The position numbers were made by a program, and so were the translations under genes. The notes under the pieces are model-generated. The model saw nothing but the letters and a program-made list of their open reading frames with translations, made no database searches and was not told the origin of the DNA. 64,000 bases of DNA from Datnioides undecimradiatus (taxonomy: Eukaryota; Chordata; Actinopteri; Lobotiformes; Datnioididae). Positions within the stretch are counted from its first letter, which is position 1, and each line of letters begins with the position of its first letter. Below are positions 12,147 through 26,341 of the stretch, piece by piece. Location: contig WARS01000031.1 in the NCBI GenBank assembly GCA_008933995.1, positions 3,748,001-3,812,000 on the forward strand, in the 5' to 3' direction.

Positions 12147-15100
12147 AGCATATGGACCAAGGCTGAGAACTGTCAGGTTGTGTGAAAAGAGTGCAGGTGG
12201 TTGAAAGTGAATTTTAAACAAACACTCTCGTTGGTTCCCTTTGCAGACATTTGGCTGCATCCAAATGTCCATCCAATCCAAAAGCATTTTTTTGTGGCAA
12301 CAATTTTGTTACCTACAGTTTGGAAAAATCGTGCATCAATTATTCAGTTTTTTAATTTCGCTCACTAACAGCCTTTACTGACTGCATTCACGCAAACATA
12401 TAAGTCACAGGGAAATTACGCCGATTTATGAGTCCATCCACTTGTCATACAAAGTCTATTTATGTTTGAGTGACCTTGCTGCACAATATTGGGGTTATTA
12501 AAAAAAAAAAAAAGGAAGAAAAGGAAGAAACTCTTGTGCCCCAAATGATTTCTGTCCTACTAGGATTGGAGAAGCTCTGAAGACCTGAGATTGTGTCATG
12601 TGAGCGAACAAGGGAAAAGAGATTAGTGTAATGTGGGCTTGCGCTGCTCACACACAAAAGTGTCACAACAAGGGTTTTCCTTGTGATCCCCTCCATTGTG
12701 TTTGGATCAAGTCTCACGGGCAAGCCACCGCCTTGGAGAAAATATCACTTGAGCCAACACGGGCAGCTGTGACGCTCAGTTTTCATGTAAAACAATTTGA
12801 AAGCCTCAGCCTGATAAAGGAGAAGCAGTGCAGTCAGGGCATAAGGCTCACACTTTATTTGAATTTTTCATTTGTTATGAAGAAGCCTTGTATAAAAAAC
12901 ATCACGAGTTATTTCAGCATTAAGTGTTGTGCATGAGTCACGAGGTCAAAATCATTTACCCCTTTTTTCATTGAAAATATAATTGATCTGGTTTTGCATA
13001 GTTTATATACTCCACCGTCTTAGAAGGCAGTAGTTATTTTAGTATCCAAGTTGCACAGCTCTCCACTGTCTGTAAAAGCTGAACGATTAGACATTATCCA
13101 GTCGGTGGAGGCTGACAGCCGGCTTGGTATCTGCCAGCTTGATCTGACATGAGATGTAAAATATGCTCCATAGCTGTGACTAAGCCAGCCAATCTGGCCT
13201 CTTTACTCTGCGGCCCAGCCTTTAGGATGCTGGGAGCCGTTTTGTTGGCACACGACTGTTCTCAGATCAGATTGGCAACTTCATTTCTGTGTGCATATTT
13301 GCGCATGTACATGCGTATTGGCAAGTGTGACGACGCTCTTGAGAGATATGGAATTTTAAGACATGATACAGTGTGGGGTCTTTAGCATGCACTGAAGCGA
13401 CAGAGTCATGATGAGTTATTTTACCATAATGTTGCATGTCGATACATAATGTAGAGAGCTGGGCCAAATATTTGACTTCTCCAAGTTTGATTGACAAGTG
13501 TGAGTATAAATGTGAATTGACTTAATGGAGAAGACCTGAGACAACAGCTTTAACTTGTTGATTTTGTTACATTTATGAAGACAAGCTTCAAAATAAAAAC
13601 ACACTTTGTCTTTGCTGCTGCTGAACTTCAAGGTCTCCAGATAGTGTGTGTCAGCTCTCTCTTGGATGGAAAACAAGTACTGATCAACCACTTGCATCAT
13701 GGAGCAGCTACTGTGACATCTAAACCAGGCGAGGAAGTTATGGAAAAGAAAGGACGTTTTGGGCCAGAAATCAGATTCCCAACAGTTTTTCCTTTGGAAA
13801 ACGCTAATGTCTGATGCCAAAAATAAATCAAAGTGACAAAGAGCGAGGGTGGGGGAATAGATGGAAAGGGTCTTGTGGCTAAAGTTTTGATGAAGTTAAA
13901 CCATAGCATCTCTTCTTGCCCAGGTCTTTTGTTTCCTTTCTGAATAATTTCTTTTTACACTGACTTGGATGTGTTACAAGGCTTTGCCCTTAATGTGCAT
14001 TATGAGAAAATGGCTTCGCCAGACTCGACCACAAGCTTTCTCTCGCTCTCTGTCTGTCTTTGTTACCCTCTCTCTCTGTCTCTCACACTCTCTGGTTAAG
14101 GGGGAGGGGGTGTTTAGACCCTGTTGGTGAAAAGATGGGCTAAGAGCAGATTTTCTGAGACTTTCTAAGACTAAAGACTCAGAAAAGACACAGTAATGAT
14201 GTTAGTGTTTCCTCAGAGCCCGCTGATAATGTGTAAGTAGATCAAACACAGTGTCTTTTAGTCTAAGACATTGATTTCTCTCTCTTGGAAATCCTGTATT
14301 TTCAAGGTGGTTGTGAATACTTATTGTCCTTACTGGGTGGGAACACATGCAGTGGCCTCAAAGTAGTGGCTAACTTTTCCCCCTTCATTGGTTTCCACAT
14401 TGCACAACTCTCACCAGTACTTGTACATGGTCAATGGCTGGAGCAACTTTATCCATCTCTCTGCCTCCATAAAACTGTAATATTAGCATATCAGAGACAT
14501 CAATATTGGAAAATACAACCTTTTACCTTTAATTAACAGTCATCTGCTCATTCTTTGGGGGTCCATGACTTAGCATACACGCTTTGGAAGCAGCTGTTGC
14601 AGGCAGTGGAAACATTTTGCCCAGATTTAAACGACACTGAAGGAGAAACCCCTGACTGGCACGGCTGCACATTTATAAGCAAAGTGCAGCTACAGTGAGG
14701 GAAGCCCAGAAAGAAAGTACCGCCTGTGATAATCACTTTCTTGAATGGGACGAAAAAAGAGAAATCTGGTGAAATGATAGAGAAAGCCTGTGGTTTGGCC
14801 CATGCAGTAAATTTCCCATGAGCCTCTTTGACAATCTGAGGGGATAGCCACTCTGGCACACGCCAACCGCCCACATACAGTACACACACACAGCGTTGTT
14901 TCTGCCAGGCAGTACGGGTGTAGAAACCTCTGGGAGGAGACTTGTCCGAGGGAGAATGATTGACAGGAGGTGGGTGAGGACTAGGCTGAGGGGGGACAGG
15001 AGGATGATGGGAGGGGTGGATCTGTAACACTTGTTCTTTTTTCCACTAGACAGACACTACAAAATCTACAAGAACTTTGCTGAAAAGAGTCAAATGACAT

Positions 15101-15229
15101 TATGGAACAAGCATTAAGGACCAGAAATGTTCAGATTTTGAAAAATACTTTTGGTGTAATATATTATGACCCATGCAGGGTGCATAGAAATGTACACAAA
15201 TGACTTCAAAACCCTCACTCCTACGTATT

Positions 15230-15545
15230 GCGCTCATATGCAACTAATTTGCAATAGCGATTTACGTTCACTGTCAAAGCTTGTTCACAGAGTTACGTTC
15301 TTACACCGCAGTGCAAAGTCATAGGGAGGAGGCCAGGCTGACATGACTTCTACGTGGGAGACTTGGGTTTGCATCCCAGCGCAGTTTACTTTTTTAAATA
15401 TTTACCATGCTCGTGATGTTGCTGCCAACCTTAACGAAGTGTTTTAGTCTCCCAACCATAACCGTAATGTACTTACCATGACCACAGTGTTTCCCTAACT
15501 CTAACCAAGTGTTCTGAGTTGCCTAAACATCACCATAAAAAAATG
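15230..15545. mobile_element. Degenerate SINE-like interspersed repeat
   Basis: A short stretch reads like a tRNA-type promoter B-box, GGGTTTGCATCCC at 15365-15377, preceded by GTGGGAGACTT. It is followed by runs of the type CCCAACCATAACCGTAATG and CTAACTCTAACCAAGTG, ending GCCTAAACATCACC before an A-run. This style of B-box followed by repeated 'taaccctaacc...' phrases is familiar from interspersed repeats in percomorph fish. It is short, has no coding capacity and no clear target-site duplication, so it is an old or partial copy. The boundaries are approximate. Confidence 0.5.
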
Positions 15546-18500
15546 TAATTATGCTTTAGTTGCACAGAGTGGATACTGTTGTGAAAAACAAATGACAAAT
15601 GAGTTAACACTTTGCAGCAATGTTCAATGTAAATGTTTTGTCATGAACCCCCCCCTCCCCCAAAGAATTAGAAAATATTGAATAAAGAAACTGTATCTGA
15701 TAGCTTTACATTTCCTCATTTTCCTCAAAATCATTATACCAACTGCAAATTAGTTGCAAATTGAAGATGGATGGTAGAAAACAGTGGACTGATGCTTGCT
15801 TGTACATCGGCACACGCAGCAGGCCAAAGGTTCTTTTTTTGTGTTAGCGAGGAGAAAGGCTTTATGTCCCCGGTTAGGGGTGGGGTTGAGGGTAAACTGG
15901 GGAGGTACGATGTTCCTCCTCATCCTCAGCAATGCTAAATTTATTGGTTACCATCTGCAGGGTGGAGGAGTTTGGGTTGTGGCCCGGCCAAAGAAAGGCT
16001 TCTAATTAAACAGTCATCATTATCAACTTGTGGTCAGTGATCATCATCCCCAACACTGGTTCTCCAAGATGAACATGGAATCATTGAGGCTTTTGCTGAA
16101 GCCCATGCTGGACTGAATTAGAATAGAAGAAACAGAGGAGAAAAGTGCTAGCAAGAACATTTTTTTTCCTCTCTTGGCAGAACAGGCAGCATGAGGCCCA
16201 GTGCCATATCCACTCAGGTTTAAACAATTACCAGACATCAGAGAACCCAGTAGAGCCTCAGTGTTGGCACAACCGTCGTGCTTTTGACTGCTGTACTTCA
16301 GGCCACAGTTTCAGACATCGCCAAGTGTCACATGTAAGCGGAGCTTTCGATAATTTCAATTAGTGTAAGAGGGTGTGCCTGCAGTATCTGTATCACTGCT
16401 GCTGAAGGAGCTTTCCTTTGAGGTTGACAGCCCCCTAATGTAGTATTTCTTGGTTTGATGTGTGAGTGACACGGAGGCGCTCCAAGAGGATGGCAAAATG
16501 GTTTATTAGGACCTAATTAGAGCCCTGTGATTAAAGGGGAAGTGACTGTGATTAGGAGACCTGCAGATGATGTGGAAACATGGATGAATATTCAGAGGAG
16601 AAAAAGAACAGTATGTATTTGCCTGTGTGTGTTTTGTGCATGCTTGCATGTGGAAGCCTTTGTATAATACGGAGAACTACCGGGTGCAGGCTGCCTTGGA
16701 GCTGTTGTGTTATGATATCGTCTTTACGGCAGATCTGCAGCCAGGGAGCTTTTCAACTTAAGCTATTAGGCAGAAAATGCACAAATGAGTGTGGAACTGT
16801 AACCCTACAGCTAATGGTTTTTGTGAGCGCATGTGATGAGCAGGTCTTGTTCCCCAGACAACATTTTAAAAAAATGAAGATGGCCTCAGTTAGTTCTGTT
16901 TTTTTTTTTTTTGTTTTTTTTTAAAGTTTCTCTCTGGCATGTAAGAGTTGTGCTGCAGACCTTCACAGCCAATTGAACCTGAAACCATGAGGAATGTTCC
17001 TGCAAAGCCAGGTCTACTTCGGGAAGCTTAGGGCACTTGCAAAGAATCACACATTCTTGTGAACTTCAGAGTATGTGCTGTTTAATCAAAGAGATAAATG
17101 GTCTTATTATTATTAGTCTCCATCAATGGAGAGATTAGCATTGGACTTTTCTTTCTTTTCGCCTCACAAACTTCTGACTTTTTCAGATATGTGATAGCCA
17201 CTGTCATTAGAAATCATTTATGGGAGTGTTCTGAGGGCAGGAGATTGTCAGAAGGGCCTTGCGATTTTACAATTTCACAACTGACTTCCTCCTTAAAATG
17301 ACACAGGCTTACCTGCCTATTACTCCCTTTGATTTCTACAGTACATGCTTCTGCGCTCTGAGAGGTATTCATAATAAGCTTAAACTCCACTGGCTTCATT
17401 GCTAAAGGGTGCTTATCTCTGGGCTTTTCAAGAGAAAGAAGGGCAATATTTTTTCCAATTTCAACATTTTACTGTTAGACCCCAGTCTGCCCCAAAAAAA
17501 CCACGTTTGGGGGCTGCTGTGGGGAGCAGGCATGCACACACATGGATATATGGACACATGCATGCACACATGCACTGACACAAGCAGAGGCACACACCCC
17601 CAAGCTGGCCATGGCAGGTCTTTGAAAATATTATTTTGCCATTTAAAAATTGAAATGGTACAGCTGTGGATTTTTTAGCGGGATGGAAGTCACATATTTC
17701 AGCACATTTATTTATATGTTTTATTCAGTATACATTTTAACTCACATTTCTAAAGGTTGTGGGAACTAGTCTGCTAGTTTTCTTTAAAAGTCTACTTGGC
17801 TCATTGAGTTGAAATCCTGGAAAGTGTTTTTCTTTTATTACATAGATCATACTCACCTTGCAGCACTTATTGCATGTTTGGACACGCAATTTAATCTATT
17901 TACATTTTCATTTTGTCCCAATGGAACGTTCAAAGCATACTCAGCTTCAAAATGTATACTCATATGTAATGTAAGATATACTTGAAAACTAGTTTGCGGT
18001 GAATGGTAGTGGCCTTCTCTCTTTTGCTTGGAGCAATGTCAGTTTTTCTTGGAGAATAATGAGAAGCATGTGTTGGGCAAGTGAAAGAAAAAACACAATG
18101 ATCTTTCATGTGACCCACCTGTCGTGCTCTGAGCACATTCAGCACCAACTTCGTGTTACTATTGTCTGAACAGCCACACTAAAGAGCCTCTTCCGCTTGC
18201 TCTTCTGCCGTTTTCTCTCCCTTTTTACTGTTTTTTTTTTTTTTCAAAAGCTCTGCAAAGACACCTGAAGGTACTTGGCCAAACACTTGGTAGCACACAG
18301 AAGCCAACTAAACACTTGATGGGAGAACCTAAACCTTCATGACTACCAGAATTTAAATACTCATAATCTGTAGGTGCAAAGTGTTTGTTTGAACTACATC
18401 TTTTCTGAAGCAGTTAACGGTGTGCAGTTGGTTTGCACTGTGAGTCTAAATGTTCCCCAGCCCTCTGCCTGTAGCCTCAGCCTGCTGAGTTTCTCAGTTT

Positions 18501-19563
18501 TACCATTGCTTGTGCCATGCTGTAATGGGCTCCCAAGACATGATGGGAATATAATAACTGCTTGACGATGTTTTTCTTACCCCCCTCATTCTCCACTAAA
18601 TGTAAAATGTGCCCAGAAACATGGGATATATGGTACAGGTTGTGATGTCAGTTGTTATTGCTGGATATGCGAACCAGTAAATTTTGGATTATTTTCCACA
18701 ATCTGCTGTGCAGAGTGCATTATGTCACAAAGGCCACATTGTAGCTAGCTGGGTGTAGAGCAGTGTTGTCTCTCCCTCTCGCTATTTTTCTCTCTCTCTC
18801 CCTCTTTCTCTTGTTCTGTGCATTGCTCGGCCACCTTCTGTGCCTCCAGTCCAGACTGCAGCCTTACTTTATGCCCATTTTCTTTCCTTGTGCTGCAATC
18901 AATGGACAATGGGCCTATAGGATACCTTACATAATTGGAAAAAATCATGCATTAAAAGGCTGCAGACTAATGGCCCAGAATGTTACCAAGACTCGAGTGT
19001 TTTTCCCCATCAAATGTGATTATTTTCTGGGCATATCTTGGTGATATTATAATATCGAGGCTGGATTTCTTATATTATGAATGTTACTACATTACCACCA
19101 ACAGAATAAGTTGAAATCACACTCTGTGAAATGTGACTTTAAATGATGAGATTAATTAACTGATGATTGATATGCTTTCATTCATTTGCTGTACAATTGG
19201 GACTCTAGCACTGCTTTTGTTCAGTGCAGTAAGGAATGGAAGAGCCTCCTGTTTTTCCGCTAATTAAATTTGCCACTAACATATGCTGGCAGGAACCTCT
19301 TACCTTGTTTGACTTATTTATTGCCTGACTGTAGAGGTAATTTGACCTTTCATTTCAAAGGATCTTTTTTAATCCAGAAAAAGAGTGTTAAACTCAATTA
19401 TACCAGTGATCAGTGGCTCAAACACTACATTTGTTTCCTCTCGGGGGGACAAGCCAAGCAGAGTCCTGCTCTCAGCTCCTTGTCCCTTACTCCTGGCCCT
19501 TCCACCCCTGCAGGCCAACAAGGAGGAGGAGGGGTGGGGGGTAAATTAGGACGGGAGAGAAAT

Positions 19564-19583
19564 GGGGATAGGGGGTGGGAGGG
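19564..19583 (+). other. G-quadruplex motif
   Basis: Four G runs with loops of 3, 1 and 1 bases (GGGG ATA GGGGG T GGG A GGG), on the sense strand of the inferred intron, inside a purine-rich stretch. Confidence 0.7.
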
Positions 19584-22500
19584 AGACATGAGTGAGATGA
19601 GAAAGGGAGGATGGAGAGAGAGAAAGAGAGAGAGAGAGAAGGAGAGAGGAAAGTGCCCTACAGTTCCTGCCATGTCACTGGAGATTTGTGTCCTCCTTTT
19701 AAATCATTTCCCTCTTAAGAAGATTAAGAAGGCAGAAATATTCTCAAACTGATCATTTTCCCTCCCCCTAAATGGATTCATTTGCATTTGCAAACGCTGC
19801 TATTAATTGTGGGTTTCAAAAAAAAAGACAAATGACCTCTGCAACTGTAAATAAAAAGAAAAAACAGAGGTTATAATGTTAATTGTTAAAATGGGTGCAC
19901 AGGGGCAAGCGGAGCCAAAGCAAAGCATATGCCCCCATCAGTAACAGATTTATACCGCACCATGGTCACATACAGTGCAGGCTTACTATTTTTTGCTTGT
20001 TTGACCCTTAAATCTTAATCAAGATTTGAGTTGTCCTATGTGCTTTATCCTTTTTGTGGGTCATTCATTTGGTTTGGTGTTTCAATGCCAAAGAAAGATG
20101 AAAAACTGAATCACTATTTACATACAATTTTTTAGCGGGATGCAGAGGAACATGCTGTGAAAGGCTTTCATACTGTGAGTACAGTGTTGGGTTATGTGAA
20201 TGGAAGATAAAGAGTGATTTTCCAACATGGGGTATATTTAACTTAAGACCTTTTCTGAGAACACTGCAGCCCAGACTCTCTTTACTCCGTTACATGCTGC
20301 AAAGGTTTCGCACATGTCCTCAGTTAGACTAGCCTGTCTGCATCGTGCTGAACCCGCCGCTTAAAATAAGTATTTGTCAAATTAAGCCTGCCTTTGCAAA
20401 ATCAAAAAAAGTGTGACAGTAATACAAGTCATTGGTGGAAAAGGCCGCCATCAAATAGTGCGTCTGCGCTTCTCCTCAAAACAAGGAAAACACTGAATAA
20501 TTTGCGGACACCAATGCCTTGCTGTAACCTGATCATTTATGGATCAGTTGTTTCCTTTCTGGTTTAATTCACCATGTGATTGATTTTCAGTGCAGTACTG
20601 TTGGAAAATATCCACACTAAACTGTGCCTGAAATAGGGAATCATTTGAATACAGATGCTCACGGCTTAGGCCTTGTCACTGGAAACCACTTGGAGCCAGG
20701 AGACAATTGCAGGTTGATTATGTTGCTTCTGACAGAAGTTGCAACTCCTTTGTACAAGGCAGAGATATTTGCATCTAAATGCTTATTGTAGACATCTAAA
20801 CAGCATAAAGACTGATTGTAAATGCCAGCTGTTGGGCTGTACTCGGGGATAAAAAAAAAAAGAATTTCAATAAGGAAAATTGGGATGGAAATGAGGAAAT
20901 TATTTTCAAACAGTGGAGCTGAAATCAATAAGTAGGAAATGGCGCCGTTTGTTGTGCAGGTTGTATTTGTCATTTTTATGAAGCGTGTTTGTAGAATCAC
21001 ATATGAATCTATTTACAGTTAGCTACTGTATGTTGTATTCTAACTGGTGGTAATACAGTGTTTATATCCCGATGAATTACATCTTATTCTTTGGTTACTG
21101 CTGCAGGCTGTCTGGGTGCATGTAACGAGGTTGCAGTGCAGCTGTTAGAGATGGGTAAAAGATGTAGGAATTTGCTCTTGGTTAATTTAGCATGGTTGGA
21201 AATATAACACAGCTGTTATGATACATTTGGCATATCTCCCTCTGATATTTTCTTTAGAGGTATTTGAAATACTTAAAATGTGCCATTCCAGGCTTTGTAA
21301 TGTTTGGTGTGTGAGTGCACATGTTCATATGTGCACTCTGTATGTAAGTGGAGCTACACAGTATATGCGGGTGTACATGTATGTGTCTGCTTGGTGCCCA
21401 AAGCAGAGTGATGCCCCTGCTGATTCTGCTCCTCTAGCTCTTTGTCCTGCAGCACTCAGTGTGTCTGCCTCCTCGGGAGACTGGCAGGCTTCTCTAGTGT
21501 GGCTCCACAAAGGCCCAGCCTCCTTTGAGGTGTTAAAAACTTCCATTTATGCATCTCCCTGGACAAAAAAAGCACCAAGCCCATTTGAGTCCAGTAGCAA
21601 CACAGGCAGACATTGTGGCCACGCTTCTCTAGCACTCATTTCACAGATTCTAAAACCAGTATGTGGTGAACAGGATTTGAGGGGCTAAAGTGCCCCGTGA
21701 GGGCCAGGCGATAAGAGGGGAGAAACGCCACCACGCAGTAAACTAGAAGATGGGTCCGGGAAAATAAACACATTACCTGGGAGAGAGGGAGAGACTTGTT
21801 TTCATACCCCTGCCCCCAACATACACAAATACACAAACCGCACACTGAGCAGGAAAGAAACAGAGACAGGGTAAAAAAAGGGAAAAGAAAATATGTGTGT
21901 ATATCTTGGAAGTTAAGAAAAGAGGTCTCATCAGTGTGCAAAAAGACAAGCCTATTCTGTGTTCTCTGTCTTTACAGTCTTTGGAGTGAAGAATATGTGA
22001 GAGGGAATCAAAGAGAATTGATAGGTTGCACGCCCGCCTGTTAGGAGCACTGGGGACTGAATGCCGTCCACCGTGGAGGAAAACATTCTGTTTGCTGGTG
22101 GTTTCTCTCAGTTCACCCTGCCTCGACCCACTTGCTCAGTAAATAGACTTTTATTCTTGTTATTTGACGCAGAGGAAATGACAGATAATGCATTTGCCAA
22201 GCAGCACACGGAAGCCCCCGTTCAGCCACAGCACTGTATCTGTATCAGGCTATTGCTTGTAACAAACTCTGGGTAGAATAACTGGTGTTCAATGGTGGAT
22301 TTTGTTTTCTTTTTTTTTTTCTGTTTTACCCAACACGGTTGCACTTCAGCTCTGCCAGAATACAGGTCACTGTTTCACTCCCAACAAATATATTTTAACT
22401 GGAGTGATGCTCTGGTAGTCATTCCTGACACGTTGGTGCTAGACGTTTTGTGAGCGTCTAGTCTGCTGTAGCTCAGTGTCAGGACAGGATCAGACAGAGA

Positions 22501-23942
22501 CAGAAAAAGGCAGTTTGAGAGAGAAAGAGGGTAAAGATAAAAAGAGGAGAAAAGAGAGATTTGTAAGGATGTGACAGTTAACGGTGTGCTGGAGCATGAA
22601 ACAGCTGTTTGCACGTGATTGACCTGTTTCCAGCACCAAATAACTCAATGATATGGTGGATCTCTTTGAGAAACACAGCTCATCTTTCTAACAACACAGC
22701 AATGGGATTTTTTTTCCAAGGCTAAGTTTATCTAACCAGTAGGCAGTAAATAAATCCACGAGTAAACAATTACTCCACAAACACTACCTCCTTAAAGTTA
22801 TCAATAAGGGTGCAGAAACACTGTGCTGTCTTCATAATTCCCAGATAAGGTGATTATTCATTGCACGGAAGCTGTCGTTTCATAGTTCACAGATGATGCT
22901 ACTGCAGAGAGGATTGACTGTGTGACTCGATATTTAACAGACAATCACATGTGTTCAATTACTATATCGGACATTTCTGCACCAGAATATTTTGTGCTTC
23001 ACCTCTTCCCCCTCTGCACTACAACCTACCCCCCCCGCCCCTTCCTCCCATTTCCCTATTTCCCCTGAGACCACTGTTACAGCCCCACCTCATTGCATCC
23101 CAAACTCCCCCATGCAGTCGCCGTTCTGACTGACTGTGTGGCTGCTGCTTCTGCAGAGATAACCACACAGCATCCAGGTAGGGAGCAGCCTGCTGATGGC
23201 ATAGATTACTTCTATTGTCAAAATAACTAACTCGGCAGAATTCCTACTTTAGCGTGTTTGGACGCAGGAGAGAGTGAGGATTTGGAGCGGAGGATTGGGA
23301 GGTGTTTTTTTTTTTAACATGTTGCAGATCTGGATGAATTCCTAACAGAAGTTGAGGCACAAGTTTCAGCTTGCCTCATGCATATCCACACAAAAGTACA
23401 TAAAGGTAAAATGTACATTTATATACACGTATGCAGCAGGCACAGAAAACATAGACGCCCACATGCATGCAATTTACACATGTCCCACGTTCAGTAGGTT
23501 TAATGCAACACAGAGTTAAAGCACATGAAACATAAAACCTGAAATTGGTCGGGACAGTTGTGTAGTGGTTGGTCTCCTGTGTGCTTGTATACAGTTGTGG
23601 GGATGTCGTGTGATACTGAGCCACTGTCACATGATGGTTGAAAAAACACAACTCTGTGTTATGGTCAGGGATAATTAAATCAAGCGAAGCACACACCGTA
23701 CATGAACACATGTCTGGAATTTGAAGGTTGAGTTGATTTGAAAGTGAATCTTTCTGGGCTGTTTTCCTCCACGCACTGTACAGGAGGCTTAAGCTCAGAC
23801 TGCAACACAATACATTTGATGTGTAACATTAAGACACACAAGCGGTTTTGGAATGGGAGGTTTTTGTGATTGGGTTAACTTTATATTTTACCCACTGCAG
23901 AAATGTGGAATTTTAAACTAGTGTATTGCCCGGACAAATTGC

Positions 23943-23943
<1 letters not shown>

Positions 23944-23986
<43 letters not shown>
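23944..23986. repeat. (GT)n microsatellite
   Basis: Pure GT run of about 21 units. Confidence 0.95.
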
Positions 23987-23987
<1 letters not shown>

Positions 23988-24270
23988 TGTCTGAACTACA
24001 CCTAATTATGGGTCAAATTTTGGATCTTCAAACCAGTTGGTGTCCCCAATTTTGTTTCTCTGCAATTTTATCAAGCTCGAGCCAAGTGGCTTCTGTCTTT
24101 TCTGAGTTTAGGTACACAAAGACTGTGTGTGTATGTTGTATTGCCTGACAAATTTCAGCACTGTAAATGATGCTATAATTTTCAACTCCGCTTCACTGCG
24201 TATGAAAGCTTTGTGGCAACTTGAGTGTGTGTGCCTATGTTTGCATTTTCATGTGTTTCTTTCGTGGGTC

Positions 24271-24271
<1 letters not shown>

Positions 24272-24302
<31 letters not shown>
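24272..24302. repeat. (GT)n microsatellite
   Basis: About 15 pure GT units, 290 bases after the previous GT tract. Confidence 0.95.
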
Positions 24303-24307
<5 letters not shown>

Positions 24308-25186
24308 AGGGAGCCATGACCAGCCAAAGCTAGAGAAAAGGCCACTCTTTGACAGAAATGCCACAGGTGGCTGTGAGCTCTCTGTCCCTGCTCCTTTGAT
24401 GTCAGATCCACCGGTCTGTTTGGATTTTTTTGTATCTGCGAGCTAAACCTGCAGTATTTCAGGTGAAGAGAAATTATTTGAACACAAAAATAATCTCCCT
24501 GCCTCACTCTGATTGTTCACTTGTGGCCTAATGGACCAAAATGTATTTGGCATATTTTCCTCTCAATGGTTACTGTCGAAAACAAAAAAGAAAATATATC
24601 AGTGAAGTCTGTTAAGAATCTCTTTACGAAATGCAGTGAAACTAATAATTTGAATTCGAGGTTGAATGCAGTTGGGTTTAATAAGTCCCCAATCCTCTAA
24701 TTAGGAATCGGGAGTGCCTGTTTTATGCTTCCTGCCTGTAGGTCTATTTCACAGCAGGAAAAAAGCTGCTACATGCAGCTACAATAGGTCGGTTGACACT
24801 GACTCTTATTACACCACAGGGATTACTACATTTGGTTCATTATGATATCATTTGAGTTTGCTCATTATTTGCAATTATAAATTCTTTTGTTTTTTTCCCA
24901 CAGACAAATAATTAACTTAAATAACCAATGAATGAGGAATACATTTCCCCATTTATTATTTACCTCATTGTTCTCAATTAAAATCAGATTATGAATTCAA
25001 AGGTTTGTTAATGTCTAGTCTCTGTAATTATAAGAGCTCTCATTTATTTTGGCACAACAGGAATTACGCCTATAGTCAGATGTTTGACAAAGACTGGTTT
25101 ATTGAATTACCATCCATGTAATATATGGTTTAACCAGCAGGCAGGGATTGTTTTGTAGACTGAATAGCAGATAATATAAGTTAATC

Positions 25187-25188
<2 letters not shown>

Positions 25189-25221
<33 letters not shown>
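25189..25221. repeat. (GT)n microsatellite
   Basis: About 16 pure GT units. Confidence 0.95.
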
Positions 25222-25224
<3 letters not shown>

Positions 25225-26341
25225 ACAGGAGTGGGTGGCTGCCGCTGGAGCATAGTTCAGACCAGTGAAATAGTGTGTGTTTAGCGTTATTTGAGAGACA
25301 GGAGTAGACTTTAAACTCTGAGGTGCTATTCATGCAACAGCTTTCTATTCAGCTGGGGTCAGCTGGGTCCCCTCTCCCCTATTGTCACCTCCAGCCTCAA
25401 GGCTACCACATTCAGACCTGTCTGCAACTCTTCCCTTTATCTGGCACATTCTGTTAACCCTCCAGCCTCCCACGTAGAAGACTGGGCACTGTGCTCTGAC
25501 AACAATGCAGTGGTAGTCGGTACATTTATCTGGTCTTGTTGTTGGTGGCTTATTGGCCCCAGTGATAGGAGACTGAGGTGCTGTAGTGCAAATTAGTGAC
25601 AGATCAGTTAAGCGTGACCTTAAAAAACCCTTGGCCTTGTTTAATTGGCAGTGCTGAGGCGGACTAATTGTATAAATCAGCTGGTAATGAGATCTTGGCT
25701 TATTGTGAAACGCAAGATAATGTGAGAAAATGAACATGAATGAGCTTGCAGCGTTTCCATCCCTCAAGCTAGATGGTCTGATCAGTGAATTGTTCTCCCT
25801 CTGTTGTCGTGACCTCTTAACTGTGGGCGGGATTTGCCTTGGATGATGCCTGAAACTGTATGCATTTACAGTGCACTGGAGTTTCCAAGTATTTTCTCCA
25901 ACAAAGCTCTTAAGTTGCAGCACTTCAACAAGACATGCTGAAACTAGCAGAGCATGGCCTCTAAATAAATCATTAGCAAGGCAGTGCTTGAAGAAAGAAA
26001 GCAAAATTAAACAAAACAAGCATTTTATATGAGAGCTGTTTATTAGTAGAATCCGTCAATTGGAGGACAGATTAATGAGGTAGCAGAGAAGTAGATTTCA
26101 AACATTGTCTAGGACGAATTCCCATCGGTGACAGGCAGCTGTGAGGACTGGAGGTCAGACACTATACAAAGCTGTCTTACAGTAGCTCAGCTGTGGAGAC
26201 TCTGACCCTCAGCCAAACAGTCTCCGTGGCCCCAGTTCTCTTCCTCTATGTCTGTGTCTATTTGTTTGGATGTAGGTAAATAGAGATATCTATGAACTGT
26301 GTTGATTTGAACCACATTAGAAATTCACAGATGTTTTTTTT

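Noticed and set aside
11810..12287. Open frames of 107-118 codons rich in Thr/His or Cys/Val
   Set aside because: They are produced by the CA microsatellites.
14548..15030. 160-codon minus-strand frame, proline-rich N-terminus
   Set aside because: No family match; composition reflects a local C-rich strand. Kept only for the shared heptapeptide.
19270..19752. 160-codon + strand frame
   Set aside because: The C-terminal half is a purine-tract translation (Gly/Arg/Glu) and the N-terminal half has no recognisable motif.
17670..20142. Shared 16-mer ATTTTTTAGCGGGATG near 17670 and 20127
   Set aside because: About one such exact 16-mer pair is expected by chance in a window of this size, and the flanks are unrelated.
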